60,306 bases of DNA from positions 1-60,306 of the forward strand of contig OMXK01000038.1 in NCBI GenBank assembly GCA_900314995.1, in the 5' to 3' direction. Both the position numbers and the translations under genes were made by a program. The notes under the pieces are model-generated. The model did no database searches. It was not told where the DNA came from and saw only the letters and a list, made by a program, of their open reading frames with translations. The DNA comes from an uncultured Prevotella sp. GTDB lineage: Bacteria; Bacteroidota; Bacteroidia; Bacteroidales; Bacteroidaceae. Positions 1-8,275 of this stretch are shown here, piece by piece. Positions within the stretch are counted from its first letter, which is position 1. Each line of letters opens with the position of its first letter.

Positions 1-27
1 CAATGCGGGAGAGTAGGAAGCCGCCAC
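1..27 (+). rRNA. rrf: 5S ribosomal RNA, 3' end (partial)
   Basis: The first bases, including GCGGGAGAGTAGG and the closing GCCGCC, match the conserved 3' end of bacterial 5S rRNA. The rest of the gene, and presumably the rRNA operon it closes, lies left of the window. A strong terminator follows directly, as expected at the end of an rRNA operon. The exact 3' end is uncertain by a few bases. Confidence 0.85.
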
Positions 28-33
28 TTTTTC

Positions 34-69
34 AAACCTCAGAGATACAATATCTTTGAGGTTTTTTTG
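34..69 (+). terminator. Rho-independent terminator of the rRNA operon
   Basis: A 14-bp stem (34-47 with 51-64, one G-U pair) with a 3-base loop runs into a run of T at 62-68. It sits 7 bases after the 5S rRNA end, so it should end the rRNA operon transcript. Confidence 0.9.
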
Positions 70-96
70 TGCTTTCTGATATTTTGTGTATCTTTG
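66..96 (+). promoter_or_regulatory. Bacteroidota-type promoter for the methyltransferase-like gene
   Basis: TTTG at 66-69 and TATCTTTG at 89-96 are 19 bases apart, matching the -33/-7 consensus TTTG-N19-21-TAnnTTTG of the Bacteroidota primary sigma factor. The -33 box lies inside the T-run of the preceding terminator. The ATG at 105 is only 8 bases after the -7 box, so the transcript may have almost no leader. Confidence 0.7.
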
Positions 97-104
97 CAGT
101 TGCA

Positions 105-623
105 ATGCAGAGATTGAAATATTTCTTGATCTGGTTGAAGCGGATAAGACATTGTTATGGCTTCGGCATCCAGTCGCCTACGGACTACTGGTTTGTAAGG
201 TATGTCATCAATGAACATTGGCCGTATTATCAGACAGAGAAGTTAGGTGAGTGTGACGATTGGCTCACTCGTAAAGTAGGCAGGTTGTATTTCAGACTTG
301 CGAACTGGCGACAACCTAGTGTGATAGAGGCTGATGGCTATCAGTCATATCTTCAAGCGGGTTGCAGAAAGGCTGCCTTAGGCGAGTCAAAAGAGTTTAT
401 TCTGATTTCGAATGATGCAGAATTGATAAAACGGATGAATATTATATATAATAAGGTTCGCGAGAACACGATGGTTGTTATTGATGGTATCCATCGTAAT
501 AAAGATAATTGGCAGAAGGTAGTCTCTGATGAACGGACTGTCGTTACTTTCGACCTTTATTATTGTGGAATTGTTTTTTTTGATAAGAAACGACATAAGC
601 AAAACTATATTATTAATTTCTAA
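105..623 (+). CDS. Short methyltransferase-like protein, apparently without a SAM-binding site
   Basis: A 172-residue protein of uncertain function. Its start (a basic stretch, then YGFGIQSP), its middle (RLYFRLANWRQP) and its end (DLYYCGIVFF, then a KQNYIINF tail) resemble the Bacteroidota class I SAM-dependent methyltransferase family, whose members are about 250 residues with HSPF near the N-terminus and IDLFxxGLVFFRxE at the C-terminus. The part that should carry the glycine-rich SAM loop reads EADGYQSYLQAG, and the protein is about 80 residues short, so catalysis is doubtful. I chose ATG 105 rather than the GTG at 69, because 69 lies upstream of the predicted promoter. The cobalamin adenosyltransferase begins 12 bases downstream, so the two are probably co-transcribed. 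Confidence 0.6.
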   Translation: MQRLKYFLIWLKRIRHCYGFGIQSPTDYWFVRYVINEHWPYYQTEKLGECDDWLTRKVGRLYFRLANWRQPSVIEADGYQSYLQAGCRKAALGESKEFILISNDAELIKRMNIIYNKVRENTMVVIDGIHRNKDNWQKVVSDERTVVTFDLYYCGIVFFDKKRHKQNYIINF

Positions 624-635
624 CTGAATATCGTG

Positions 636-1199
636 ATGAAAATATCAAAAGTGTATACTAGAACCGGTGACAAGGGTCAGACCAGTATTGTGGGTGGTAT
701 TAGGATGAGTAAAGCAAGTAAAAGGCTTGAAGCCTATGGTACAGTGGACGAATTGAATTCTCATTTAGGACTCCTGGTTGCGATACTTCCTAATGGTAAT
801 TACCGCGATATGATAATCAGGATACAGAGTTGCCTGTTTAATGTCTGTACTAATCTAGCTACTGATCAGAGTCAGACACCACTTTACGATTCCGCTAAGT
901 TGCCACAAGGTGAGATTGAATTGTTGGAACAAGAAGTGGATAGGATGATGAAACTGTTGCCTGAGAAGCAGGGCTTTATCCTTCCTGGAGGTACTCAGGC
1001 TGCAGCTCAAGCACATGTTTGTAGAACGGTCTGTCGTAGGGCTGAACGTCGAATCGTTTCATTGTCAGAAGAGGCTCAAATTACGCCGGAGACATTGCAA
1101 TATGTGAATCGTCTGAGCGATTATCTGTTCGTTTTGGCCAAAATAATAAATTTTAACGCTGGTGTTAATGAAATTGTTTGGCAAAATGTTTGCAAATAA
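636..1199 (+). CDS. Cob(I)alamin adenosyltransferase, PduO type
   Basis: Transfers the 5'-deoxyadenosyl group of ATP to reduced cobalamin, giving adenosylcobalamin for B12-dependent enzymes. The 187-residue protein has the PduO signatures in order: the N-terminal TRTGDKGQTS ATP-binding loop (about residues 8-17), RLEAYGTVDELNSHLG, ILPGG, the CRTVCRRAERR helix and a C-terminal YVNRLSDYLFVLAK. The length fits a single-domain trimeric PduO enzyme. ATG 636 is preferred over GTG 633 because it gives the usual MKISKVYTRTGD start. It follows the methyltransferase-like gene by 12 bases, apparently in one transcript. Confidence 0.93.
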   Translation: MKISKVYTRTGDKGQTSIVGGIRMSKASKRLEAYGTVDELNSHLGLLVAILPNGNYRDMIIRIQSCLFNVCTNLATDQSQTPLYDSAKLPQGEIELLEQEVDRMMKLLPEKQGFILPGGTQAAAQAHVCRTVCRRAERRIVSLSEEAQITPETLQYVNRLSDYLFVLAKIINFNAGVNEIVWQNVCK

Positions 1200-1219
1200 G
1201 AATAAAATGATTACTTTTG
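1189..1219 (+). promoter_or_regulatory. Promoter for the DUF2795 gene
   Basis: TTTG at 1189-1192 and TACTTTTG at 1212-1219 are spaced by 19 bases, a good match to the Bacteroidota consensus. The -33 box overlaps the last codons of the adenosyltransferase gene. The next start codon is 40 bases downstream. Confidence 0.75.
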
Positions 1220-1259
1220 CGGCCGAAAAATTGTAATTGTAAAACCAAAGACTAAGAAT

Positions 1260-1481
1260 ATGTATTGGACACTTGAATTAGCATCAAAATTGGAGGACGC
1301 TCCTTGGCCCGCAACCAAGGACGAATTAATAGACTATGCGATACGTTCGGGAGCTCCGTTGGAGGTTCTTGAGAATCTTCAGGAGATAGAGGATGAGGGT
1401 GATGTGTATGAAAGCATTGAAGACATCTGGCCCGATTATCCCTCGAAAGAGGATTTTCTTTTCAACGAGGATGAGTATTAA
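1260..1481 (+). CDS. DUF2795 family protein
   Basis: A 73-residue acidic protein starting MYWTLELASKLEDAPWPATK, which matches the small DUF2795 family common in Bacteroidota; its biochemical role is not known to me. It has no signal peptide or membrane segment, so it should be cytoplasmic. It is rich in Asp and Glu, with a C-terminal ending FNEDEY. It has its own promoter upstream and a terminator downstream, so it is probably a single-gene transcript. Confidence 0.85.
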   Translation: MYWTLELASKLEDAPWPATKDELIDYAIRSGAPLEVLENLQEIEDEGDVYESIEDIWPDYPSKEDFLFNEDEY

Positions 1482-1513
1482 GTAATCTGTATTGACATAG
1501 ATCTCTAAAAAAT

Positions 1514-1558
1514 ATGAAGTGTGGAAATGAGATGGTTTCTACACTTCATTATTTTTAT
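1514..1558 (+). terminator. Rho-independent terminator after the DUF2795 gene
   Basis: A 14-bp stem (1514-1527 with 1536-1549, one G-U pair) with an 8-base loop is followed by an A/T tract with five consecutive T. It lies 33 bases after the stop codon. Confidence 0.85.
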
Positions 1559-1640
1559 CTATCAATACTAGTGTCTTCGGTTTTTTCAATGCTTGAATGA
1601 CCTAATTAAAGATGATGATATGCAATAAAATGACAGGATC

Positions 1641-2591
1641 TTGCGTTATTATGATGTGAAAAGATTATTCTTAGCCACATTGTTCCTCATATTGTTAGTC
1701 TCAAAGGCAGACGCACAGTATGATGTCTCCTTCAGTCACTATTGGGCGATGGAGCCTTCTTTTAATCCTGCTGCAGTAGGTAAGGAGTCAAAATTGAATA
1801 TAGCTGCAGCTTACGCGTTGCAGATGGCTGGCTTTGAACATAATCCCAATACGATGTATGTTGGAGCTGATATGCCTTTCTATGCCTTGAATTCTTATCA
1901 TGGTGCTGGTATCCAGTTTATGAATGATGCTATCGGCTTGTTCTCTCATAAACGCTTTGGGTTGCAGTATGCTTATCAGCGTCAATTAATAGGTGGGAAA
2001 CTGAGTTTGGGCATTCAATTGGCCATGCTGTCTGAGTCATTTGATGGTTCAAAAGTAGATGCAAAGGATTCCGATGACCCTGCATTTCCGAGTTCTTCTG
2101 CTAATGGAACAGGCTTTGATATGTCTGCAGGTATCTATTATAAACATCGTAATTGGTATGCAGGCTTTTCTGTGACACATTTGAACTCTCCTCACGTGGA
2201 TTTGGGCGAAAAAAACGAATTAGACATCTCTGCAACGTATTATTTGACCGCCGGATACAATATTCAGCTCAGAAATCCGTTTTTATCCATACAGAGTTCT
2301 ATATTGGGACGCACAGATGGTGTCGCCTATCGTGCAGATCTTTCAGGACGATTGAAGTATGTTCACGAGAAACGGGTTCTGTATGCAGGATTGTCGTATA
2401 GTCCTACTAATTCTGTAACGGTTCAGATTGGTGGTAATATTCGTGGAATACGATTAGGATATAGTTATGAGATATATACCTCGGCGATCAGTGTCGGAAA
2501 TGGGAGTCATGAATTATTCGTGGGGTACCAGACGGAATTGAATCTCTATAAAAAAGGAAGAAACCTGCACAAGAGTGTAAGAATCTTGTAG
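1641..2591 (+). CDS. porP: PorP/SprF family type IX secretion outer-membrane protein
   Basis: Member of the PorP/SprF family, outer-membrane beta-barrel proteins of the type IX secretion/gliding apparatus. A signal peptide (KRLFLATLFLILLVSKADA) precedes QYDVSFSHYWAMEPSFNPAAVG, the family's typical N-terminus, where FNPAA is conserved. Alternating-strand barrel segments fill the rest. No ATG start is available: an in-frame stop lies at 1626, and the candidates are TTG 1641 and GTG 1656. GTG 1656 would put the signal peptide at the very start. It is the first gene of porP-K-L-M-N, the canonical order of the core operon. Confidence 0.87.
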   Translation: MRYYDVKRLFLATLFLILLVSKADAQYDVSFSHYWAMEPSFNPAAVGKESKLNIAAAYALQMAGFEHNPNTMYVGADMPFYALNSYHGAGIQFMNDAIGLFSHKRFGLQYAYQRQLIGGKLSLGIQLAMLSESFDGSKVDAKDSDDPAFPSSSANGTGFDMSAGIYYKHRNWYAGFSVTHLNSPHVDLGEKNELDISATYYLTAGYNIQLRNPFLSIQSSILGRTDGVAYRADLSGRLKYVHEKRVLYAGLSYSPTNSVTVQIGGNIRGIRLGYSYEIYTSAISVGNGSHELFVGYQTELNLYKKGRNLHKSVRIL

Positions 2592-2635
2592 AAGATGTTA
2601 GAAATAATTTGGAAAGAATAAAAACAAAAATAAAG

Positions 2636-4102
2636 ATGAAACGAGAAATTGTTGAAAACAAGGTTATTAGTAAGGTAAGAGGTCTTTCACCTTTTTGCCT
2701 GTCTATCCTTTTACTTTTTCTTCTGTCGAGTTGCTTTGGCAGCAAACTTGCTTCGTCAGGTGGCGGTGAGGTGACAGGAACAGGAGGTAAGGCGTTTACT
2801 GAACCCACTCCTTATGGTATGACACTTGTAAAACGTGGTCATCTGAAGATGGGTATTGAGAAACAAGACAGCCTATGGGGAAAGAAAACACCTATCCGAG
2901 ACATCTCTGTGGATGGTTTCTGGATGGATGAGACCGAGGTTACAAATTCCAAGTATCGTCAATTCGTATATTATGTACGTGATTCTATCTTGAGAGAAAG
3001 GCTTGCCGAGATCGATGAGTCATATAAAACCATCAAGACCGATAAGGATGGTGAAGAGATAGGCGCCTTTATTAATTGGAAGAAGTCGCTGCCACGCAAA
3101 CCGAGCGAGGACGAGCAGGAAATCATCGATGGTCTGTATGTGACCAATCCCGTGACAGGTGACAAAATGTTGGACTACAGCCAGTTGAATTACCGCTATG
3201 AGATCTATGACTATACTGCCGCAGCCTTGCGTCGTAACCGTCTGAACCCCCAGGAGCGTAACCTCAATACGGATATCTCTGTAAATCCGAATGAGCAGGT
3301 TTGGATCTCAAAAGATACTGCTTATATTGACGATGATGGTAAAATCGTACGTGAAACGATTAATCGCCAGTTGACAGGCCCATGGGATTTCCTTAATACC
3401 TATATCGTTAACGTGTTTCCCGATACCACCTGCTGGGTAAATGATTTCCCCAACTCAGATAATGAGATGTATATGCGCTATTACTTCTCTAACCCTGCTT
3501 ATAATGACTATCCGGTGGTGGGTGTAACATGGGAACAGGCAAATGCTTTTTGTGCTTGGCGTACAGAGTATTTGCTGAAAGGCCTTGGCCCCTCAGCTCG
3601 TTTTGTTCAGCGATATCGTCTGCCGACAGAGGCCGAGTGGGAATATGCCGCCCGTGGTAAGGATCAGAACGAGTTTCCTTGGGATAATGAGGACGTAGCC
3701 AGTGGAAGAGGCTGCTTCTATGCCAACTTTAAGCCCGATGACGGTAATTATACGAAAGACGGCAATCTGATTACAAGCAAGGTGGGAATTTATGCTTCTA
3801 ACAGCAATGGCCTCTATGATATGGCCGGCAATGTAGCAGAATGGACGAGTACGATCTATACTGAGGCTGGTGTAGATGCCATGAATGATATCAATCCTCA
3901 GCTCAAGTATAATGCAGCGATAGAAGATCCCTATCGGCTGAAGAAGAAGAGTGTCCGTGGCGGTTCATGGAAAGATCCCGAGTCGTATATCCGTTCGGCA
4001 TGGCGTTCGTCAGAGTATCAGAATCAGCCCAGATCGTATATCGGTTTCCGCTGTGTACGCAGTCTGGCCAATACAGTTAGTGAGAAAGCAAAGAAGAAGT
4101 AA
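2636..4102 (+). CDS. porK: PorK/GldK type IX secretion ring lipoprotein
   Basis: Periplasmic lipoprotein that forms, with PorN, the ring on the inner face of the outer membrane in the type IX secretion system. The 488-residue protein has an N-terminal hydrophobic segment ending in the lipobox LLSSC, then a formylglycine-generating-enzyme-like (SUMF1) domain with VDGFWMDETEVTN near residue 100, LPTEAEWEYAARG in the middle and a C-terminal VRGGSW and IGFRCVRS. The fold is kept in GldK/PorK without sulfatase-modifying activity. I chose ATG 2636 because the upstream TTG at 2609 would put a charged stretch ahead of the lipoprotein signal. It lies between porP and porL. Confidence 0.92.
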   Translation: MKREIVENKVISKVRGLSPFCLSILLLFLLSSCFGSKLASSGGGEVTGTGGKAFTEPTPYGMTLVKRGHLKMGIEKQDSLWGKKTPIRDISVDGFWMDETEVTNSKYRQFVYYVRDSILRERLAEIDESYKTIKTDKDGEEIGAFINWKKSLPRKPSEDEQEIIDGLYVTNPVTGDKMLDYSQLNYRYEIYDYTAAALRRNRLNPQERNLNTDISVNPNEQVWISKDTAYIDDDGKIVRETINRQLTGPWDFLNTYIVNVFPDTTCWVNDFPNSDNEMYMRYYFSNPAYNDYPVVGVTWEQANAFCAWRTEYLLKGLGPSARFVQRYRLPTEAEWEYAARGKDQNEFPWDNEDVASGRGCFYANFKPDDGNYTKDGNLITSKVGIYASNSNGLYDMAGNVAEWTSTIYTEAGVDAMNDINPQLKYNAAIEDPYRLKKKSVRGGSWKDPESYIRSAWRSSEYQNQPRSYIGFRCVRSLANTVSEKAKKK

Positions 4103-4120
4103 AACGTAATAGATTGAGCA

Positions 4121-4927
4121 ATGACAACATATAGTAAATTCAATTTCGTTTACCGGCTGCAGAAATGGATGGACAGCGTTCCTGGCCAGACATTCCTGAA
4201 TTATGCCTATAGCTGGGGTGCCTCAATCGTCATATTAGGTACACTGTTCAAACTGACCCACCTTCCAGGTGCGAATTTCTTTCTGTTCCTCGGAATGGGT
4301 ACGGAGGTGTTTGTGTTCTTTATCTCGGCTTTCGACCGTCCGTTTGATAAAACCACTGACGGTATGGAACTGGATACGCACATGAAGCCCGTAGAGGAGT
4401 CGGAAGTTGCAGGCACAGGTGGTAACGCCACTGTTATCGGTGGTAACGGCGGAACAATCATCATCGGCGGCGGAGGCTCTGGCCATTCTGGCACATCTGG
4501 TGAAGCAAGTATGTCCGGTCAGGCTAGTATGCCTAGTCAAACTAGTGTGGATACCGAGGCGATTGCTGCCGTCTCGTCTTCAGTTGTGACGATGTCGGGT
4601 GGCGCTGCCTTGCCTCAGATCAATCCCGAGCTCGAAGAGGCTACCACAAACTATGTCGATGAGTTGAAGCGCCTGACGGAGATGCTTTCGAGAGTCTCTG
4701 TGCAGAGCGAACGCTTGTCGCATGACTCGGAGGAAATGGAGAATCTGAACCGCACACTGACAGGTATCTGTAAGGTTTATGAGTTGCAGTTGAAGAGTGC
4801 CAGCTCACAAATCGGCACAATCGACGAGATCAACGAGCAGACCCGTAAGATGGCGGCTCAGATTGTCGAACTGAATAAGATTTACGCCCGTATGATTGAG
4901 GCAATGACTGCAAAGTTGAACGTATAG
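4121..4927 (+). CDS. porL: PorL/GldL type IX secretion inner-membrane motor protein
   Basis: Inner-membrane protein that, with PorM, forms the proton-driven motor of type IX secretion. The 268-residue protein has two transmembrane segments close together near the N-terminus (WGASIVILGTLFKL and FFLFLGMGTEVFVFFISAF), then a long cytoplasmic tail. A glycine-rich low-complexity stretch at about residues 90-130 (GGNGGTIIIGGGG followed by Ser/Gly/Gln repeats) leads into a coiled-coil-like C-terminus. The Glu in the second segment (GTEVF) is in the position expected for the motor's proton-carrying residue; that functional reading is inference. It starts 18 bases after porK and ends 4 bases before porM. 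Confidence 0.92.
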   Translation: MTTYSKFNFVYRLQKWMDSVPGQTFLNYAYSWGASIVILGTLFKLTHLPGANFFLFLGMGTEVFVFFISAFDRPFDKTTDGMELDTHMKPVEESEVAGTGGNATVIGGNGGTIIIGGGGSGHSGTSGEASMSGQASMPSQTSVDTEAIAAVSSSVVTMSGGAALPQINPELEEATTNYVDELKRLTEMLSRVSVQSERLSHDSEEMENLNRTLTGICKVYELQLKSASSQIGTIDEINEQTRKMAAQIVELNKIYARMIEAMTAKLNV

Positions 4928-4931
4928 AACA

Positions 4932-6497
4932 ATGGCAATCAAGAAAAGACCCGTATCGCCGCGCCAAAAGATGATCAATCTGATGTATGTCGTCTTGATG
5001 GCAATGTTGGCTTTGAACGTCTCCACGGAGGTGCTCAACGGTTTCTCGATTGTGGAAGAGAGCCTGAAGCGCACGACACAGAACTCAACTTTGGAGAATC
5101 TGGCGATATATGATGATTTTGCTGTGCAGATGAAGCAGAACCCGCAAAAGGTGAAGCAATGGTACGACAAGTCACAGCAGGTGAAGAAGATGAGTGATGC
5201 ACTCTACAATTTGGCTGACGAGTTGAAGGAAGCCATCGTCAAAGAGGCTGACGGTAAGAACGGTGATGTCAGGAATATCCGCAACAAGGAAGACCTTGAG
5301 GCTGCCAATCAGGTGATGCTGGCTCCTGGTCGTGGCCGTGGTCAGGAACTCTTTGAGGCTATCAATAATTACCGTGCAAACATGCTGAAGATGGTCACCA
5401 CGCCGCGACAGAAGAAACTAATTATCTCCAACTTGACGACTGAGATCCCGAAGGATGCTCAGGCAATGGGTAAGAATTGGCAGGAGTATATGTTTGAGTC
5501 GATGCCTGCATCTGCAGCTGTGACATTGCTCTCCAAACTTCAGAGCGATGTACGCTATGCAGAGGGAGAGGTGCTTCATACGCTGGTTCAGAATATTGAT
5601 GTGAAGGATATTCGCGTGAACTTGCTGGATGCCTTTGTGATCCCCAACTCCCAGACGGTTGTCCGCGGTGACCGCTTCTCGGCCCGAATCGTCATGGCGG
5701 CAGTGGATACGACCCAGGTGCCTGATATCTATATAGGTAATCAGAAGGTGGACCTGCGTGACGGAATTTATGAAACTGTCTGTGGACGAACAGGTGACTT
5801 TACGTTAGCAGGATATATGGAGACGGTCAATGGTAACGGAGACCGTGTACGTCGTGACTTCAGTCAGAAATATACGGTGGTGGATCCCAGTGCTACGGTG
5901 TCGGCAGACCTGATGAACATGCTTTATGCCGGCTATAACAATCCCATCAGCGTGAGTGTACCAGGCGTACCGTCCAATAAGGTACAGGCAACAATGACCA
6001 ATGGTACTCTGCAGCCTGTGGGGCCTGGCAAGTATATCGCCCGTCCTTCCAAGATCGGGCAGGATGCTACGATTACGGTCACTTCAACCAATACCGGACG
6101 TCCTCAACAGATGGGACAATACACCTTCCGTGTTCGAAAGTTGCCTGATCCTACACCTTATATAGCGATGAAGGATGAACATGGAAATCCTACACGTTAC
6201 AAGGGAGGCGGATTGGCAAAGTCACAGTTGATTGCGGCAGATGCGATTGGTGCTGCTATTGACGACGGTATATTGGATATCGGTTTCCGTGTGCAGAATT
6301 TTGAGACCGTGTTCTTTGATAACATGGGTAATGCTGTCCCGATGGCATCAGATGGTGCGTCATTCTCTGCACGGCAGAAAGATACCTTCAGGAAATTGGC
6401 GCGTAATCGCCGCTTCTATATTTCCAGAGTCACAGTCGTAGGTCCAGACGGTCTGACCAGAACATTGCAGAATCCGATGGAAATAATCGTTAAATAG
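4932..6497 (+). CDS. porM: PorM/GldM type IX secretion motor stalk protein
   Basis: Forms the periplasm-spanning shaft that couples the PorL motor to the PorK/PorN ring. The 521-residue protein opens with RPVSPRQKMINLMYVVLMAMLALNVS, the hallmark single transmembrane helix of GldM/PorM preceded by a conserved basic stretch. A long periplasmic part follows, with an N-terminal helical domain (to about residue 220) and then the beta-rich domains known in this family. The length is typical. It lies 4 bases after porL, and porN follows by 24 bases. Confidence 0.94.
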   Translation: MAIKKRPVSPRQKMINLMYVVLMAMLALNVSTEVLNGFSIVEESLKRTTQNSTLENLAIYDDFAVQMKQNPQKVKQWYDKSQQVKKMSDALYNLADELKEAIVKEADGKNGDVRNIRNKEDLEAANQVMLAPGRGRGQELFEAINNYRANMLKMVTTPRQKKLIISNLTTEIPKDAQAMGKNWQEYMFESMPASAAVTLLSKLQSDVRYAEGEVLHTLVQNIDVKDIRVNLLDAFVIPNSQTVVRGDRFSARIVMAAVDTTQVPDIYIGNQKVDLRDGIYETVCGRTGDFTLAGYMETVNGNGDRVRRDFSQKYTVVDPSATVSADLMNMLYAGYNNPISVSVPGVPSNKVQATMTNGTLQPVGPGKYIARPSKIGQDATITVTSTNTGRPQQMGQYTFRVRKLPDPTPYIAMKDEHGNPTRYKGGGLAKSQLIAADAIGAAIDDGILDIGFRVQNFETVFFDNMGNAVPMASDGASFSARQKDTFRKLARNRRFYISRVTVVGPDGLTRTLQNPMEIIVK

Positions 6498-6521
6498 AGT
6501 ATTTGTATAAGTAATAGAGAT

Positions 6522-7574
6522 ATGAAAAGAGTATTGTTCTTATTGATGATAACGCTGGCAGCCTCTTCTATGACGGCTCAGCCTAAGCAGCGCCGTGTGC
6601 AGAATACTGAGACACAGCAACAGCAAAAGAAGAAACAGCCTTCTTCTGCCATGTCGTTACGAGCACAGATTTCTTTCCCGACGGCTGTCGATGTCCCCGA
6701 AGAAGTGGTTTGGCGACGGGATATCTACCGTGAACTGGATCTGACGAAGGACGAGAATGCCGGACTCTATTATCCGGTAGAACCGCATGGTAAGGAGGTG
6801 AATCTTTTTACCTATATCTTCAAACTGGCACAGAATGGTTATATACCAGTCTATGAATACCCCACAGACGGTAGTGATGTGTTTACAGAGGAGGCAAAGG
6901 TACAGATGAAGACCATCCTTGACAATTACCACATCTTCTATGAAGAACAAGATGGTAAACTGAAGGTTGACAATAGCGACATCCCGTCAGCGGAAGTGAA
7001 GAAGTATTATCTGAAAGAGAGTGCTTACTACGATCAGGCCAATTCTTCATTCCATATCAAGGTGCTGGCACTCTGTCCTGTGATGATGCGTGATGACGAT
7101 TTCGGAGGCGAGGCAACCAATTATCCGCTCTTCTGGGTGAAGTATAGCGATTTGGAGCCGTTCCTGAACCGTCAGACGGTGATGACAAGTAGTCTGAACA
7201 ATGCTGCCACCATGTCTATGGATGATTTTTTCACCTTGAATATGTACCGTGGCAAGATATATAAGACGAACAATGCCCAGGGTAAGACTTTGATTCAACT
7301 CTGTGATGGCGACACAACCAAATTGTCTGCTGAGCAGAAACGTATAGAGAAAGAGCTGGAGGCTTTCCGCAAGAACATCTTCGGAGATCCTGCCAAGAAG
7401 GACTCCCTCGACAGCATCGCCAACGCTAATCCGCAGAATATAAAGGCCAAGCAAAAAGCAGCTAGGAAGAATAACTCGCGACGCTCTAAGGCTTCGAAAT
7501 CCCAAGGTGGTGGCAGCTCTTCAGCTGCATCCAATAGCTCGGCTCGTGTAACTGTTCGCCGTCAGCGACATTAA
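6522..7574 (+). CDS. porN: PorN/GldN type IX secretion ring protein
   Basis: Periplasmic partner of the PorK lipoprotein. The 350-residue protein has a signal peptide (MKRVLFLLMITLAASSMTAQ), a Gln/Lys-rich linker and the GldN core from about residue 60 (VVWRRDIYRELDL, then NLFTYIFKLAQNG). The C-terminal 50 residues are very basic and rich in Ser, Ala and Lys, a low-complexity tail beyond the conserved core. It is the last gene of the porPKLMN group; an independent promoter for the next gene lies right after it. Confidence 0.92.
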   Translation: MKRVLFLLMITLAASSMTAQPKQRRVQNTETQQQQKKKQPSSAMSLRAQISFPTAVDVPEEVVWRRDIYRELDLTKDENAGLYYPVEPHGKEVNLFTYIFKLAQNGYIPVYEYPTDGSDVFTEEAKVQMKTILDNYHIFYEEQDGKLKVDNSDIPSAEVKKYYLKESAYYDQANSSFHIKVLALCPVMMRDDDFGGEATNYPLFWVKYSDLEPFLNRQTVMTSSLNNAATMSMDDFFTLNMYRGKIYKTNNAQGKTLIQLCDGDTTKLSAEQKRIEKELEAFRKNIFGDPAKKDSLDSIANANPQNIKAKQKAARKNNSRRSKASKSQGGGSSSAASNSSARVTVRRQRH

Positions 7575-7601
7575 ATTCATGCTCGAAAAAACTCAAATAT
7601 A

Positions 7602-7633
7602 TTTGTTTTTTTGCTCGCTTATTCGTATCTTTG
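7602..7633 (+). promoter_or_regulatory. Promoter for the beta-barrel protein gene
   Basis: TTTG at 7602-7605 and TATCTTTG at 7626-7633 with a 20-base spacer match the Bacteroidota promoter consensus closely. The start codon is 30 bases downstream. It lies in the gap after porN, so the barrel gene can be expressed apart from the secretion operon. Confidence 0.8.
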
Positions 7634-7663
7634 CACCGATTAATCATTTAAACTGAAAGAAAG

Positions 7664-8269
7664 ATGAAAAAGATCTTATTTGTAGTAGCCCTTCTTGCTG
7701 CCACTATGACGGCTCAGGCACAGGGTCTTAAGTTTGGTATTAAGGGTGGTCTGAACCTTACCAAGATGACAATGAGTGGAACATTTGATGGGAGTACCTT
7801 TAGTTCGGATAATCAGGCTGGCTTCTATCTGGGACCCACATTGAAGTTGTCTTTGCCTTTGGGCTTTGGCGTGGATGTCGCAGCCCTTTACGATCAGCGT
7901 AGTGCAAAAATTGAGTCGAACGGACAGGCAGGTACTGGTGACGAGAAGATCAAACAGAAGTCTATCCAGATTCCTATTAATGCCCGTTATAATATTGGTC
8001 TTGGAAGTGAAGCTGGTATCTATCTGGCAATAGGACCTCAATTCGGTTTCCCTGTAGGCGACAAGGTATATAATACCAAGTTGGGTGATTATACGTTGAA
8101 GAGCTCCAACTTGAGTTTCAACTTCGGTGCAGGTGTATACCTGCTCGATCATCTGGAGGTCGGTTTCTCTTATAACTTGGCTGCTGGCAAGTCTGGTGAG
8201 TTCAAGAATGCTGGCGACATCGACACCCACAACAACGCTTGGCAGATTGGTGCCGCTATTTATTTCTAA
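7664..8269 (+). CDS. Outer-membrane beta-barrel protein (porin family)
   Basis: A 201-residue protein with a cleavable signal peptide (MKKILFVVALLAATMTAQAQ). The mature part begins GLKFGIKGGLNLTKM and continues as alternating amphipathic strands, ending in aromatic WQIGAAIYF. This matches the small outer-membrane barrel domain (PF13568-like) common in Bacteroidota. The substrate is unknown. It follows the type IX secretion operon but has its own promoter. priA begins 6 bases after its stop codon, so the two are probably co-transcribed. Confidence 0.87.
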   Translation: MKKILFVVALLAATMTAQAQGLKFGIKGGLNLTKMTMSGTFDGSTFSSDNQAGFYLGPTLKLSLPLGFGVDVAALYDQRSAKIESNGQAGTGDEKIKQKSIQIPINARYNIGLGSEAGIYLAIGPQFGFPVGDKVYNTKLGDYTLKSSNLSFNFGAGVYLLDHLEVGFSYNLAAGKSGEFKNAGDIDTHNNAWQIGAAIYF

Positions 8270-8275
8270 ACTGAT

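Noticed and set aside
2636-4102. porK as a sulfatase-modifying enzyme
   Set aside because: The formylglycine-generating-enzyme-like fold is shared, but the lipobox and porP/L/M/N neighbours identify it as the secretion ring lipoprotein.
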